Positions 32,839 to 42,735 of a DNA stretch of 64,000 bases are shown piece after piece (the stretch's first letter is position 1; the number at the start of each line of letters is the position of its first letter). The stretch lies in assembly GCF_000496755.2 (NCBI RefSeq), contig NZ_AYKS02000049.1, forward strand, positions 1 to 64,000, given 5' to 3'. The DNA comes from Serratia sp. DD3 (GTDB lineage: Bacteria; Pseudomonadota; Gammaproteobacteria; Enterobacterales; Enterobacteriaceae). The position numbers were made by a program, and so were the translations under genes. The notes under the pieces are model-generated. The model worked only from the letters and a program-made list of their open reading frames with translations, searched no databases and was not told where the DNA came from.

Positions 32839-33600
32839 TTACAGCAAACGACGAGCGGCTTCCACTACGATTTTCACCGCCTGACTTTCAGTTTTTTGCA
32901 TGGTTTGCGCATCCGGGATCTCCTGCTGGGTACGGTTGACAATCACACCGGCCACCATCCCTGCGCGCAATCCCTGGCTGGCACACATGGTCAGTAGGGT
33001 GGCGGATTCCATTTCGTAGTTCATCACCCCCATCGATTGCCACTCTGCCATAGAACCTTTGAAATGACTCACCACACGCCCCGAGTAGGTATCGTAACGC
33101 TCCTGACCTGGGTAGAAGGTATCCGAAGAGGCCGTAATGCCGATATGGGTGGTTGCACCGCAGGCCTTGGCGGCGTCAACTAGCGCAGTGGTACAGTCAA
33201 AATCCGCCACTGCCGGGAACTCCATCGGGGCAAAGTGCAGGCTGGCACCATCAAGGCGAACCGCTGCCGTGGTGACCAGCACATCGCCAACATTGATATT
33301 GGTTTGAATCGCTCCCGTAGTCCCGATACGCAAGAAAGTGCGAATACCCAATTGCGCCAACTCTTCAACCGCAATAGAGGTAGAGGGACCACCAATACCG
33401 GTGGAACACACAATCACCGCCTTACCCTCCAGCTCGGCACGCCAGGAGGTAAATTCACGATGGGAAGCCAGATGTACTGCCTTGTCCATCAGCTTGGCAA
33501 TTTTCTCCACACGCTGCGGGTCACCAGGCACAATGGCCAGCGTCGCTCCTTGTAAATCATTTTTTGTCAGGCCAAGATGGAAAACATCAGATTGTGACAT
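32839..33600 (-). CDS. udp: Uridine phosphorylase Udp
   Basis: A 253-residue nucleoside phosphorylase, the E. coli length, converting uridine and phosphate to uracil and ribose-1-phosphate. The phosphate site is [24 protein letters not shown] and [22 protein letters not shown] are family motifs, the latter binding ribose. The upstream region carries two CRP-type sites, consistent with cAMP-CRP/CytR control as in E. coli. Confidence 0.97.
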   Translation of the reverse strand: MSQSDVFHLGLTKNDLQGATLAIVPGDPQRVEKIAKLMDKAVHLASHREFTSWRAELEGKAVIVCSTGIGGPSTSIAVEELAQLGIRTFLRIGTTGAIQTNINVGDVLVTTAAVRLDGASLHFAPMEFPAVADFDCTTALVDAAKACGATTHIGITASSDTFYPGQERYDTYSGRVVSHFKGSMAEWQSMGVMNYEMESATLLTMCASQGLRAGMVAGVIVNRTQQEIPDAQTMQKTESQAVKIVVEAARRLL

Positions 33601-33669
33601 GGGTAGCTCCTTATAAAGTGGGCATAGGAGGAGGAAAAGCTCACTTTACTGAAAATCCTTTGAAAATTG

Positions 33670-33685
33670 AGTGATCATAATCACC
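33670..33685. promoter_or_regulatory. CRP site, udp-proximal
   Basis: AGTGATCATAATCACC matches the CRP half-site pair TGTGA-N6-TCACA with two mismatches. Its centre is 52 bp from the second site. Confidence 0.65.
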
Positions 33686-33721
33686 ATTAAAAAAGAAACA
33701 AAAACCAATCTACATTATTAC

Positions 33722-33737
33722 TGTGAAATTAATCACA
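33722..33737. promoter_or_regulatory. CRP site, udp-distal, perfect consensus
   Basis: TGTGAAATTAATCACA is an exact TGTGA-N6-TCACA match. Paired CRP sites about 52 bp apart are typical of CytR-regulated nucleoside promoters, with CytR binding between them. Confidence 0.8.
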
Positions 33738-33942
33738 CCAAATGCCAAGTCTACCCATTGTGATGATTCAGTTGGTTTATTTTTTGGCTCATCTTGTTAA
33801 CCCATCAACAACACAAAATACCCCCCCATACCCATATAAGTGGTAACTTGGCCTATAGTTATAGCCAAAGTTAACACCAAAGTTATAGCCAAGTTGATTA
33901 ATCCCCGTTGCGTTTTCCTCTCGATACCGCATGGAGCCTGCA

Positions 33943-34779
33943 ATGAAAGCTGAACCTGAAATAACACTACAACCAGCCAAAGGGGGATTCACCCCTGCGG
34001 TAGCGCCTTTAGCAACCTCAACCATCCAGAGCGATGATCACCAGATTCATGTTGGAGAGACCACCATTCCCTCACAAGATGACCTCCTCCCTGCCTATAT
34101 CGCTAAACCGGCCAATCACTCGGGTCCATTACCGGTCATTTTAGTGGTACAGGAGATCTTTGGAGTACATGAACATATTCAGGACCTGTGTCGCCGCCTG
34201 GCAAAACAGGGTTATCTGGCGATTGCACCAGAACTCTATTTCCGCCAAGGGGATGCCCGACAGTACAGTGAAATCAGTGAGCTAATAGAGCAACTGGTGA
34301 GTCAAGTTCCGGACAGCCAAGTTCTGGCGGACCTGGATAACACCTTCAACTGGGCAATCCGTCATGGTGGCGATGCCAGTAAACAGGCAATCACCGGTTT
34401 CTGCTGGGGAGGGCGGATTACCTGGTTGTATGCGGCTCACAATCCTCAGTTAAAAGCTGCCGTGGCCTGGTATGGCAAGTTGGTGGGGGGAAAAACCGCA
34501 CTTTCGCCGAAACACCCGGTTGATATCGCTACCCACCTTTCTGCACCGGTGCTTGGTCTGTACGGTGGTCAAGACAGCAGTATTCCACAAGATACCGTGG
34601 AAACTATGCGGCAGGCGATCCGCGCCGCCAATGCCGATGCTGAAATCGTGGTGTACCCGGAGGCCGGTCATGCCTTCCTGGCAGATTACCGCCTGAGCTA
34701 TGACGCCGCCGCGGCAACCGACGGCTGGCAACGTATGCTGAAATGGTTTACCCAGCATGGGGTCGTCGGCGTCAAATAA
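33943..34779 (+). CDS. ysgA: Dienelactone hydrolase family protein YsgA
   Basis: A 278-residue alpha/beta hydrolase very like E. coli YsgA. The nucleophile motif is GFCWGGRITWLYAAHNPQLK (Cys nucleophile, as in dienelactone hydrolases); the catalytic Asp is in GLYGGQDSSIPQ and His in VVYPEAGHAFLADYR. The physiological substrate is unknown. The ATG at 33943 is preferred because GGAG is 7 nt upstream; another in-frame ATG lies four codons earlier. Confidence 0.92.
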   Translation: MKAEPEITLQPAKGGFTPAVAPLATSTIQSDDHQIHVGETTIPSQDDLLPAYIAKPANHSGPLPVILVVQEIFGVHEHIQDLCRRLAKQGYLAIAPELYFRQGDARQYSEISELIEQLVSQVPDSQVLADLDNTFNWAIRHGGDASKQAITGFCWGGRITWLYAAHNPQLKAAVAWYGKLVGGKTALSPKHPVDIATHLSAPVLGLYGGQDSSIPQDTVETMRQAIRAANADAEIVVYPEAGHAFLADYRLSYDAAAATDGWQRMLKWFTQHGVVGVK

Positions 34780-34782
34780 CCC

Positions 34783-34810
34783 ACAGGGGCACATTTGCCC
34801 CTGTATTTTT
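34783..34810 (+). terminator. Intrinsic terminator after ysgA
   Basis: ACAGGGGCA/TGCCCCTGT, a 9-bp stem with a 4-nt loop, is followed by ATTTTTAT. Confidence 0.85.
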
Positions 34811-34874
34811 ATGGTTAGACCAAGGTCAATGAACCGAACGCCCCTTGCCAGTCGCACTCAAATTTTCCCACTGC

Positions 34875-34908
34875 AGACAGTATGGCCGAGGCACTGACCA
34901 TACTGTCT
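34875..34908. repeat. Inverted repeat downstream of the small membrane protein gene
   Basis: AGACAGTATGG (34875-34885) and CCATACTGTCT (34898-34908) form an 11-bp perfect stem with a 12-nt loop and no U-run. It may stabilise or end the transcript of the minus-strand gene at 34977-35435. Confidence 0.7.
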
Positions 34909-34976
34909 ACAAGCCACTCGAATTATGTTATCCATAAATGCGTCATACCATTCGAATGGTTCTATATAATTTGCTC

Positions 34977-35435
34977 TCACTTATTGATTTTATTGACGAA
35001 TTGATCTATCACAGCCATCATCATGTTTTTTTCTTTTTTATTTAAAAAATAAAAATAAAGAATAAGTCCGAAAAAAATCAAAGCATAAATTATGATTACC
35101 GGAAGATACGTCATAAAATTAGAAAATGTCAAACTTGGTTCTATTGCTGATAGCAGGTCGACACCAAAAAAATTGGTGTATTTAGTCAAATAAAGTAAAA
35201 TACTGGAAATAAGAATCGGTAAGGCAAGCACGCCAGTCCATATGTTTACCTTGTTCTTTTTTGCATTAATGGCTGAATATTCACTCCCATGTAAATATTT
35301 TTCCAACTCTATCACTTGGCTATCTAATTCATCTTTTGATGCTATTGGCAGCCTATTGTCTTCAAGAATATAATGTATTTCTTTCAATAACTGACCATTA
35401 GATGTTGACTCCATTAATATATTTATATTACCCAT
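34977..35435 (-). CDS. Hypothetical membrane protein, two transmembrane segments
   Basis: A 152-residue protein of unknown function. An acidic, helical N-terminal part (about residues 15-55, QLLKEIHYILEDNRLP) is followed by two hydrophobic helices (about 68-86 and 108-131, the second YLPVIIIYALIFFGLILYFY) and a basic tail. The gene is visibly AT-richer than its neighbours, suggesting recent transfer. GGAG lies before the ATG. It sits between ysgA and metE, which are adjacent in E. coli. No family was recognised. Confidence 0.7.
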   Translation of the reverse strand: MGNINILMESTSNGQLLKEIHYILEDNRLPIASKDELDSQVIELEKYLHGSEYSAINAKKNKVNIWTGVLALPILISSILLYLTKYTNFFGVDLLSAIEPSLTFSNFMTYLPVIIIYALIFFGLILYFYFLNKKEKNMMMAVIDQFVNKINK

Positions 35436-35536
35436 AAACCACTCCGTGTATATTATTTTATTTACTCTATACAGATTATATCCCCGTCGTCAATCAAGTT
35501 CATATAGCGCTGATTCCGAAAATACAAGGTTCAGAT

Positions 35537-35587
35537 GAGCCGACTCACACAAAAGCCCCAGTCACAGAGTCGGCTCTATGACTGGGG
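35537..35587 (-). terminator. Terminator of metE with interlocked second stem
   Basis: On the minus strand CCCCAGTCA/TGACTGGGG (35556-35564 with 35579-35587) forms a 9-bp stem followed by CTTTTGTG, about 60 bp after the metE stop. The loop contains GAGCCGACTC (minus-strand reading of 35568-35577), which is complementary to GAGTCGGCTC just downstream (35537-35546). The two stems interlock as in a pseudoknot. Confidence 0.78.
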
Positions 35588-35647
35588 TAAATAAAGACAG
35601 ACACTAAGGTCTACCCAAAAACAGCGATTATCTTGCTACTTGCCCGA

Positions 35648-37924
35648 TTAAATCTGCTGCTCACGCAAACGTCGAGCGGCCTGGACCATATTAGCCAATG
35701 ACTGACGCGTTTCTGGCCAAGCACGGGTTTTTAAGCCGCAATCGGGGTTAACCCACAAACGTTCTGCCGGAATATTCTGCGCCGCTTTACGCAACAGGGT
35801 TTCAATCCACTCTACGCTCGGTACATTCGGTGAATGAATATCATATACTCCTGGCCCGATCTCGTTCGGATAATCAAACTCTTTAAATACCTCTAGCAAA
35901 TCCATATCAGAACGGGAGGTTTCGATGGTAATCACGTCCGCATCCAGTGCGGCAATCGCTTCCATAATGTCGTTAAACTCGCAATAACACATATGGGTGT
36001 GGATCTGGGTGTCATCTCGCGCCACCGCAGCATTCAGTTTAAAAGCATCCACCGCCCACTTCAGATACGCCGCCCAATCAGATTGACGCAGCGGTAAACC
36101 TTCACGTAATGCAGGCTCATCGATCTGAATAATACCGATCCCGGCTTTTTCCAAATCCGCCACCTCATCACGCAATGCCAGGGCAATCTGTTTGGCAATC
36201 ACTTCCCGCGTTACATCTTCACGGGGGAATGACCAGCAAAGAATGGTCACCGGTCCGGTCAACATGCCTTTCACCGGTTTGTCAGTCAGCGACTGGGCAA
36301 ATTTGGCCCACTCCACCGTAATGGCTTGTGGACGACTGATATCACCAATGATCACCGGCGGTTTCACACAGCGGGAACCGTAGCTTTGTACCCAACCGTT
36401 TTGGGTAAAAACAAAGCCATCAAGGTGTTCGCCGAAGTATTCCACCATATCGTTACGTTCAGCCTCACCATGCACCAACACATCCAGCCCCAAACGTTCC
36501 TGTTCGACGATGGCTTGTTTGATGTGTTCACCGATGCTGGTACGGTAATGTTTGCTATCCAGGCGCCCTTGTTTGAAATCCAGGCGCAAACTGCGAATTT
36601 CAGTGGTCTGAGGGAAGGAGCCGATGGTGGTGGTGGGCCAGGCAGGCAAGTTAAAGCGATCACGCTGAGCCTGAGCACGTTGCACATAGGGGTGCTGGCG
36701 CTCACTATCTTTGCCGGTAATGGCGGCCAAGCGCTTTTCAACCTGAGCATTATGCACCCGGCTAGATTGGCGGCGAGCGCGGATTGGCGCACTGTAAGCG
36801 TCCAGTTCCACTTGCTGGCCTACTCCTGGCGCATTCAAGGCATGACTGAGCAATGCCAGCTCGGCACACTTTTGCAAGGCGAAAGCAAACCAGCTCTTTA
36901 CCTCGCTATCCAAACGGCTTTCTACGCTTAAATCAATCGGGCTGTGCAACAGTGAGCAAGACGTACCTATCCACAACGGACGCGTGTTGAGCAACGGTTG
37001 CAGGCGTTCAAACCAGTGGCTCAAATCAGCCCGCCAAACGTTGCGACCATTAATTACCCCCAGTGAAAGCAACCACTCTTTCGGCAACTCATGATGTAGC
37101 TTAACGGGGTCATCATTTCCTGCCACCAGATCCACATGCAACCCTTGCACCGGCAGAGTACGCAGGGTTTCAAGGTTATGACTCACGCTATCAAAGTAAG
37201 TGGTCAATAGCAGTTTGACCGGCCCTTGCAAGGCGTCATAGGCTGGTTTAAAGGCTGCCAACCAATCCTGCGGCAACGCCAACACCAGCGCCGGTTCATC
37301 AATCTGCACCCATTCAATACCGCGTTTAGCCAGCTCAGCCAATACTTGCTGGTAAACCGGCAAAATATCCGTCAGCAATGACAGGCGATCAAACGGTTCA
37401 CCCTTCACTTTGCCCAACCACAGATAGGTCAGCGGGCCCAACAAGACGGGTTTGATTTTATGCCCTAAAGCCAAGGCTTCATCCACCTCATCCAACAGTT
37501 GAGTCCAACCCAGTTTGAACTGCTGGCCTTGGGTAAACTCCGGCACGATGTAGTGATAGTTGGTGTTAAACCATTTGGTCATTTCTGCTGCTGCGGCGGG
37601 TTGACCGGTGGGCGCACGGCCACGAGCAATACGAAACAGGGTATCGAGATCGATGGAGCCATCGCTATTTTGGTGACGAGATGGCACATTGCCCAAGAGT
37701 AAGCTGGTGGTCAACACATGGTCATACCAGGCAAAGTCCCCCACCGGTAGCAAATCCACCCCCGCCAATTTTTGCTGTTGCCAATGACGAGCACGCAGTT
37801 CGCGGCCAGTCGCCAGCAGCTCTTCCTGCGTGGCATTCCCTGCCCAGTAACTTTCTTGTGCTTTTTTGAGTTCACGGCGCAAACCAACGCGTGGAAAACC
37901 CAGTGTGTGATTCAGAATTGCCAT
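35648..37924 (-). CDS. metE: Cobalamin-independent methionine synthase MetE
   Basis: A 758-residue enzyme (E. coli 753) transferring methyl from 5-methyltetrahydropteroyl-triglutamate to homocysteine. The duplicated barrel has an N-terminal [20 protein letters not shown] half and a catalytic C-terminal half with zinc ligands in [14 protein letters not shown] and [17 protein letters not shown]. Two ATGs (37930, 37924) are possible; the second has better spacing to GAGG. It is divergent from metR. Confidence 0.97.
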   Translation of the reverse strand: MAILNHTLGFPRVGLRRELKKAQESYWAGNATQEELLATGRELRARHWQQQKLAGVDLLPVGDFAWYDHVLTTSLLLGNVPSRHQNSDGSIDLDTLFRIARGRAPTGQPAAAAEMTKWFNTNYHYIVPEFTQGQQFKLGWTQLLDEVDEALALGHKIKPVLLGPLTYLWLGKVKGEPFDRLSLLTDILPVYQQVLAELAKRGIEWVQIDEPALVLALPQDWLAAFKPAYDALQGPVKLLLTTYFDSVSHNLETLRTLPVQGLHVDLVAGNDDPVKLHHELPKEWLLSLGVINGRNVWRADLSHWFERLQPLLNTRPLWIGTSCSLLHSPIDLSVESRLDSEVKSWFAFALQKCAELALLSHALNAPGVGQQVELDAYSAPIRARRQSSRVHNAQVEKRLAAITGKDSERQHPYVQRAQAQRDRFNLPAWPTTTIGSFPQTTEIRSLRLDFKQGRLDSKHYRTSIGEHIKQAIVEQERLGLDVLVHGEAERNDMVEYFGEHLDGFVFTQNGWVQSYGSRCVKPPVIIGDISRPQAITVEWAKFAQSLTDKPVKGMLTGPVTILCWSFPREDVTREVIAKQIALALRDEVADLEKAGIGIIQIDEPALREGLPLRQSDWAAYLKWAVDAFKLNAAVARDDTQIHTHMCYCEFNDIMEAIAALDADVITIETSRSDMDLLEVFKEFDYPNEIGPGVYDIHSPNVPSVEWIETLLRKAAQNIPAERLWVNPDCGLKTRAWPETRQSLANMVQAARRLREQQI

Positions 37925-38028
37925 TGTCATACCCTCATTTAGCCATCCAGATGTTTACACATCCATAATCTGCGGGTACTGTATTAACCACAAGCGCAAT
38001 TTGCTCACTGTCATTGTGAAGGACTCTC
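37925..38028. promoter_or_regulatory. metE / metR divergent control region
   Basis: A 104-bp gap shared by the two divergent promoters, where MetR and MetJ act in E. coli. I did not find an exact TGAA-N5-TTCA MetR box; AGATGTTTACACATCC only loosely resembles tandem MetJ boxes. Confidence 0.5.
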
Positions 38029-38961
38029 ATGATCGAACTGAAACACTTACGGACGTTACAAGCCCTGCGTAACACCGGCTCACTGGCTGCGGCTGCTGCG
38101 CAACTCCATCAGACACAATCGGCACTGTCGCATCAGTTTAGCGATCTGGAACAACGTCTGGGCTTCAAACTGTTTGTTCGTAAAAGTCAGCCACTGCGCT
38201 TTACCCCACAAGGTGAGATCCTGTTGCAACTGGCAGAACAGGTGCTGCCGCAGATCCAGCAGGCGCTACAGGCCTGCCATGAGCCCCATCAAACCGCATT
38301 GCGCATTGCCATCGAATGCCATAGTTGTATTCAATGGTTGACCCCGGCGCTAGATAACTTCAGTAGCCGTTTCCCGCAGGTGATGATTGATTTCAAATCC
38401 GGTGTCACTTTTGATCCGCAACCGGCGCTGCAACAAGGTGAACTGGATGTGGTGTTAACTTCCGATATCCTGCCGCGTAGCGGGCTGCATTATTCACCGC
38501 TGTTTGATTTTGAAGTACGCCTGATCTTGGCCCCCGACCATCCTTTGGCCAATAAACCCCATATCGAACCACAGGATCTCGGTGACGAAACACTGATGAT
38601 CTATCCGGTACAGCGCCAACGGCTGGATATCTGGCGGCATTTTCTGCAACCGGCAGGCATTAGCCCAGCATTGAAGAACGTGGATAACACGCTGCTATTG
38701 ATTCAGATGGTTTCAGCGCGTATGGGGATCGCCGCACTCCCACACTGGGTCGTGGAAAGTTTTGAACGCCAAGGCCTGGTGGTGACCAAAACCCTCGGCG
38801 AGGGTTTGTGGAGCCGATTATATGCCGCTACCCGTGATGGTGAGCAGCGCCAGGCAGTGACCGAAGCGTTTATTCGTTCAGCGGGGCAGCATGCCTGCGA
38901 GCATCTGCCCTTTGTGCGCAACGCCATCCATCCCGCTACCAGCCACCAGCAACGGAAATAA
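38029..38961 (+). CDS. metR: LysR-family regulator of methionine synthesis MetR
   Basis: A 310-residue regulator (E. coli 317). The N-terminal helix-turn-helix [20 protein letters not shown] and [19 protein letters not shown] is followed by a homocysteine-responsive domain. Residues such as [20 protein letters not shown] and [16 protein letters not shown] are MetR-like. It activates metE and represses itself. It converges with yigM, their stops only 9 bp apart. Confidence 0.95.
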   Translation: MIELKHLRTLQALRNTGSLAAAAAQLHQTQSALSHQFSDLEQRLGFKLFVRKSQPLRFTPQGEILLQLAEQVLPQIQQALQACHEPHQTALRIAIECHSCIQWLTPALDNFSSRFPQVMIDFKSGVTFDPQPALQQGELDVVLTSDILPRSGLHYSPLFDFEVRLILAPDHPLANKPHIEPQDLGDETLMIYPVQRQRLDIWRHFLQPAGISPALKNVDNTLLLIQMVSARMGIAALPHWVVESFERQGLVVTKTLGEGLWSRLYAATRDGEQRQAVTEAFIRSAGQHACEHLPFVRNAIHPATSHQQRK

Positions 38962-38970
38962 TCACGGATA

Positions 38971-39828
38971 TTATTTAACTTTGGGCACCACCCAACGGCG
39001 GTGTACCCAGAGCGAAGCCACCAGGATCGAAGCACCGACCAAAAAACTGGCCCAATGCAGTTGTTGTTCCCAGATCAATAAGTTGACTAACAAACCTGCC
39101 GGAACATGCATATTGTTCATAATGCCAAGGGTGCCCGCATCTACCTGAGTTGCCCCGTAGTTCCACATAAAGTAGCCCAACCCAGAAGCCACCACCCCTA
39201 ACCACAGCAAAATACCCCATTGCAGTGAGGTGGTTGGCAATTGATTGGGGTTACCCCACAAGAACCAGGCCACCACTGACACTGCCACCGCTCCCAAATA
39301 AAACCAGGAGAACGCCACAGACTGCGGTAACGGATGCACTTCCATCAGGCGTTTGTAACCCACCAGACCTATGGCAAAGCTGATGTTTGCCGCTTGCACT
39401 AATAGCAACCCCCACCAGAAATGATCACTCAGTTGGTGATAGCGAATAATGGCCGCACCCAGTACTGCCAGCAAGGCACTGAACAGATAACTCCAGCAGA
39501 GACGACGACGGCTGAGCAGGTCATAAATCAGCGTGATATACAGTGGCGTCAATACCGTAAACAGCAGGAACTCCGGCACTGTCAGGTAGATAAACGCCCG
39601 GAAGCTGATCAAGTACATAATGCCAAGCTGAAAAGCACCAACCAGCATATACAGCAAGATCACCTTTAGCGGGATATTGCGCCAACGCAGGAATGGCAAA
39701 AAGACCACGGCTGCCAAGCCAACACGCATCAATACTGAAAACCAACTATCAACCTGGCCTGCCAGATATTCGCCGATCAGGCTAAAAGAGAAAGCCCATA
39801 AAATGGTGGTAATAACCAGAAGTAACAC
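38971..39828 (-). CDS. yigM: EamA-type transporter YigM/BioP (biotin uptake)
   Basis: A 285-residue drug/metabolite transporter superfamily protein with ten hydrophobic segments in two EamA repeats. It is closely similar to E. coli YigM, shown there to mediate biotin uptake: ITTILWAFSFSLIGEYLAG, MYLISFRAFIYLTVPE, and GYFMWNYGATQVDAGTLGIM are shared. The start appears to be GTG at 39828, the first usable codon after an in-frame TAG. Its place next to metR matches E. coli. Confidence 0.9.
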   Translation of the reverse strand: MLLLVITTILWAFSFSLIGEYLAGQVDSWFSVLMRVGLAAVVFLPFLRWRNIPLKVILLYMLVGAFQLGIMYLISFRAFIYLTVPEFLLFTVLTPLYITLIYDLLSRRRLCWSYLFSALLAVLGAAIIRYHQLSDHFWWGLLLVQAANISFAIGLVGYKRLMEVHPLPQSVAFSWFYLGAVAVSVVAWFLWGNPNQLPTTSLQWGILLWLGVVASGLGYFMWNYGATQVDAGTLGIMNNMHVPAGLLVNLLIWEQQLHWASFLVGASILVASLWVHRRWVVPKVK

Positions 39829-39978
39829 AACAAATTCACTCTAAAGGATGGAATAAAGCGATTGTAACGGAAGGCAGCAGATAAAGTGCCAGAATGTGAG
39901 TTTACATCTGTGCATATAGCGAGCAATCATGGTACTACGGTCCTGCTACCTACTTGAATTCAAGTCTCCATGTTCGAC

Positions 39979-40887
39979 TTATAAATCTACATCCAGTTGC
40001 GCAAAGCGCTGAACCAGATAATCGATCAACAACCGAATAGAGGGTAACAACCCACGTTTAGAGGAAAAAACGACATAGATTATTTCCCGAACAGGTGCCC
40101 ATTGTGGTAGCAAATTGATTAACGAACCCTCCTCAAGCTGTTTATTGACCGCCATTAATGGCAATTGTGCAACACCGACCCCTGCTAACACCGCTTCTTT
40201 CAGTGCCATCATATCCGCAGTAATAAAACGCGGAGTGTGATAGACCATTTCCTGTTCATTATTGGCGCCATAAAGGGTCCAACAACTGGCTTGTGGCCCA
40301 GGACGACTGATACTTGGCAACCCATTCAGCTCACTGGGTAACGTGGGGATGATTCCATATTGTTCAATCAGTTTAGGGCTGGCAACCAGGGCTTGCCCGC
40401 AATCACTCAAAATACGCATCACCAGATTACTGTCCTGTAGTGGTGGAGGCTGTACATAAATTGTCAGGTCCACCCCCTCACTGATCACGTCAATTTGTCG
40501 ACTCGTCGCCTCTAACTCCACGGTCAATAGCGGGTGTTGAGCCATAAAATCAGCCAGCATAGTGCCAATATGGGCTTGCAGTATCATTACTGGACAGGTG
40601 ATACGGATCTTGCCACGAGGTTCCGCTCTGACCTCTTCAATAGACGCTTGTGCCGCCTCTGCCTCGATCAACATGGCCAGACAATGGTCATAGTAGGTTT
40701 TACCGATTTCCGATACGGTGAAATGGCGCGTCGAGCGTTTAATCAACCGAACCTGTAATCTATCCTCCAGCATGGCAAGGCGTCGGCTAAGCTTGGACTT
40801 AGGAATTCCCAATGCTCGCCCCGCTGGCGCGAAGCCGCCGTGATTGACAATTTGCACAAAATAATAGAGGTCATTTAAATCTTGCAT
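39979..40887 (-). CDS. LysR-family transcriptional regulator
   Basis: A 302-residue LysR regulator. The winged helix-turn-helix MQDLNDLYYFVQIVNHGGFA and GIPKSKLSRRLAMLEDRLQV is followed by a substrate-binding domain (about residues 90-295). It belongs to the large CrgA/AaeR-like subgroup; no target can be named. It is divergent from the secreted FGE-fold gene across a 329-bp gap, making that gene the first candidate target. There is no counterpart beside yigM in E. coli. Confidence 0.88.
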   Translation of the reverse strand: MQDLNDLYYFVQIVNHGGFAPAGRALGIPKSKLSRRLAMLEDRLQVRLIKRSTRHFTVSEIGKTYYDHCLAMLIEAEAAQASIEEVRAEPRGKIRITCPVMILQAHIGTMLADFMAQHPLLTVELEATSRQIDVISEGVDLTIYVQPPPLQDSNLVMRILSDCGQALVASPKLIEQYGIIPTLPSELNGLPSISRPGPQASCWTLYGANNEQEMVYHTPRFITADMMALKEAVLAGVGVAQLPLMAVNKQLEEGSLINLLPQWAPVREIIYVVFSSKRGLLPSIRLLIDYLVQRFAQLDVDL

Positions 40888-41216
40888 GGCACGTCATCGT
40901 TCCACAAACAGGACAATGATTACCAAATTAACACACTAGTCACTTATTGTTAGTTGCTTTAAACTTCTTTTCACATTTTTACAACACTATAGCCAACTGA
41001 GCGTCTCAATAAACAGAATGTTATCGCACTTTTGATAGATGAATTATCGTTAGCTTTATGGTTAATGACCTATTTTCACTTTGTCATCCTCAAAAATCGA
41101 GGCGGCATCACTCATTGAACAATTTTATTTCAGGCTAAAAATCATAATCAAAAAATAATAATAACACTAATCATGGCTTCGCTTCACTAAAATCAGTTTT
41201 AAAAGGAGTAATAAGT
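40888..41216. promoter_or_regulatory. Divergent promoter region of LysR gene and FGE-fold gene
   Basis: A 329-bp AT-rich gap, presumably with the regulator's binding sites. I see no clear T-N11-A palindrome or other motif that I could defend. Confidence 0.45.
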
Positions 41217-42590
41217 ATGAAACTACCAAACTCAATGAGTAAATTCGCCTATCTCTCATTACCAACCCTTCTATTTAGTTGTTATACCAAAGCTGCGCCA
41301 ATGGTAACGGGAAATGAAGTCAATGCATTGACTAACAGTATTATTAAAACTCTGTCTGAAGCTGAAAAAAAAGGTTCATGGCCAGCAGGATACTGTGAAA
41401 AAACCTATAGTGACATTGCTGAAATATCAAATAAAGCCTACTCTTTATCAAAAGAGACCAACAACACTGCGGAAATAACCGAAAATTTCCGACAGCTCAA
41501 TAAACAAGCAGAAGCGATGTTGAAATTATGCGGTGACTTTGACAATAACACTTTCCCTGGAGGGCAGTTACAAACACGTTATTTACGCGCTGATATGTCA
41601 TTATGGAAAGCACAGTTTGATATGTTATTTAATAATAACCCTATTCCGCTTTCTAAAATTAACATTGTACGTTCCAACAGTGCCAAGCCAGCAGAAAAGT
41701 TGAAAGACTTTCAAAAGTTTAGAGATTGCGAAGACTTTTATTGCAGCCAGATGGTGGTCTTACCTAAAGGTAACTATTTAATGGGCGGAACCCCAGAAGA
41801 ACACCTAGCGCTTAAAGTGGACAAGTATCGTGCGGATTGGGAAAGTCCCCGGCATGCTGTACAGATCGGCAACGCCTTTGCCATATCGACAACAGAGGTT
41901 ACCGTTCAGGATTTTGCTCAATTTGTGCAAGAAACCAAGCGGGAAATGGCCGCGGGCTGTTTAGCCTTCCCCGGATATCCGGCCATGAGCAACCGTGAAT
42001 ATGCAATGTATCAGCCTAATTTATCTTGGGAAAATCCCGGTTTTGAACAAAGTGCAATGTCACCAGTCACTTGTGTTACACGTACAGATGCTGAAGATTA
42101 TGCCATTTGGCTCTCAGCCAAGACTGGCGTTCACTACCGTTTGCCCAGTGAAGCGGAATGGGAATATGCAGCTCGCGCGGGGACCAATACGCCCTATTTT
42201 TGGGGAAATAAAGTTGAAGATGGATGTAATTACGCTACTTTCTATGATGAATCAACGGATAAAGCCACTGGTTTCCGGTTTATTATGGCGAAATGTGATG
42301 ATAAAACACCTTATACCGCTACTGTGGCTAACTTTAAGCCCAATAATTGGGGCATCTATGATATTACCGGAAATGTAAGGGAATGGGTTTCTGATGCTTG
42401 GGAAAGTTCCTATGAGACCGGGCCCTATACTGAAGCACCAAGAAAAACTGGCGTTTCTCAATTCCCAGTATTGCGCGGAGGTGCCTGGAATTACATGCCG
42501 CAGAATGTCCGCATCGCTTATCGCTCCGCCTATTACTCCTGGCCAATGCGTGCAAATATGTGGGGCTTCCGCTTGGTACGTGAAATTTAA
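41217..42590 (+). CDS. Secreted protein with formylglycine-generating-enzyme (FGE-sulfatase) fold
   Basis: A 457-residue protein. An N-terminal signal sequence ends near FSCYTKAAP (Cys22 may be a non-canonical lipid site). Residues 30-175 form an unrecognised helical domain with cysteines at 60, 105, 171 and 176. From about 177 an FGE/SUMF1-EgtB-PvdO fold follows: MVVLPKGNYLMGGTPEEH, ISTTEVTVQDFAQFV, RLPSEAEWEYAARAG (308-322), GNVREWVSDAW, LRGGAWNYMPQNVRIAYRS, WGFRLVREI. The cysteine pair that binds copper in true FGEs is not at the expected C-terminal place, so a different activity is likely. AGGAG lies 8 nt before the ATG. Codon use is AT-richer than the core genes. Confidence 0.82.
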   Translation: MKLPNSMSKFAYLSLPTLLFSCYTKAAPMVTGNEVNALTNSIIKTLSEAEKKGSWPAGYCEKTYSDIAEISNKAYSLSKETNNTAEITENFRQLNKQAEAMLKLCGDFDNNTFPGGQLQTRYLRADMSLWKAQFDMLFNNNPIPLSKINIVRSNSAKPAEKLKDFQKFRDCEDFYCSQMVVLPKGNYLMGGTPEEHLALKVDKYRADWESPRHAVQIGNAFAISTTEVTVQDFAQFVQETKREMAAGCLAFPGYPAMSNREYAMYQPNLSWENPGFEQSAMSPVTCVTRTDAEDYAIWLSAKTGVHYRLPSEAEWEYAARAGTNTPYFWGNKVEDGCNYATFYDESTDKATGFRFIMAKCDDKTPYTATVANFKPNNWGIYDITGNVREWVSDAWESSYETGPYTEAPRKTGVSQFPVLRGGAWNYMPQNVRIAYRSAYYSWPMRANMWGFRLVREI

Positions 42591-42666
42591 TTTGAATCTA
42601 AACAACTCGAGTTATTTGACAAAAACGTGGGGTATTTTTAAATAGCAACAGCGCTGTCCTTTTAGC

Positions 42667-42690
42667 ACGAGGCCCACCAATGGGTCTCGT
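42667..42690. repeat. Hairpin after the FGE-fold gene
   Basis: ACGAGGCCCA and TGGGTCTCGT form an imperfect 10-bp stem with a 4-nt loop, about 75 bp after the stop. No clear U-run follows, so it is a possible but weak terminator. Confidence 0.55.
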
Positions 42691-42735
42691 CATACATTTG
42701 AATAGCGACAGCTATAAAGCTCCATTGGAAGGAAG

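Larger units (their letters stand above)
33601..33942. promoter_or_regulatory. Divergent udp / ysgA promoter region
   Basis: A 342-bp gap. The udp side has the two CRP sites listed separately. The ysgA side (33785-33900) has a C7 run (33821-33827) and a near-repeat AGTTATAGCCAA occurring twice with a 23-bp period, flanked by CTTGGC/GCCAAG. The role of these is unknown. Confidence 0.55.

Noticed and set aside
33789..34025. Tyr/Gly-rich frame on the minus strand upstream of and into ysgA
   Set aside because: The Tyr-Asn-Phe-Gly pattern follows from the local DNA repeat; the start lies inside ysgA and there is no ribosome site.
36326..36931. 201-residue open frame antisense to metE
   Set aside because: metE is intact and conserved on the other strand; the opposite frame shows no domain.
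37925..38028. MetJ or MetR operators between metE and metR
   Set aside because: Only loose matches were found; expected from E. coli but not supported well enough to place coordinates.
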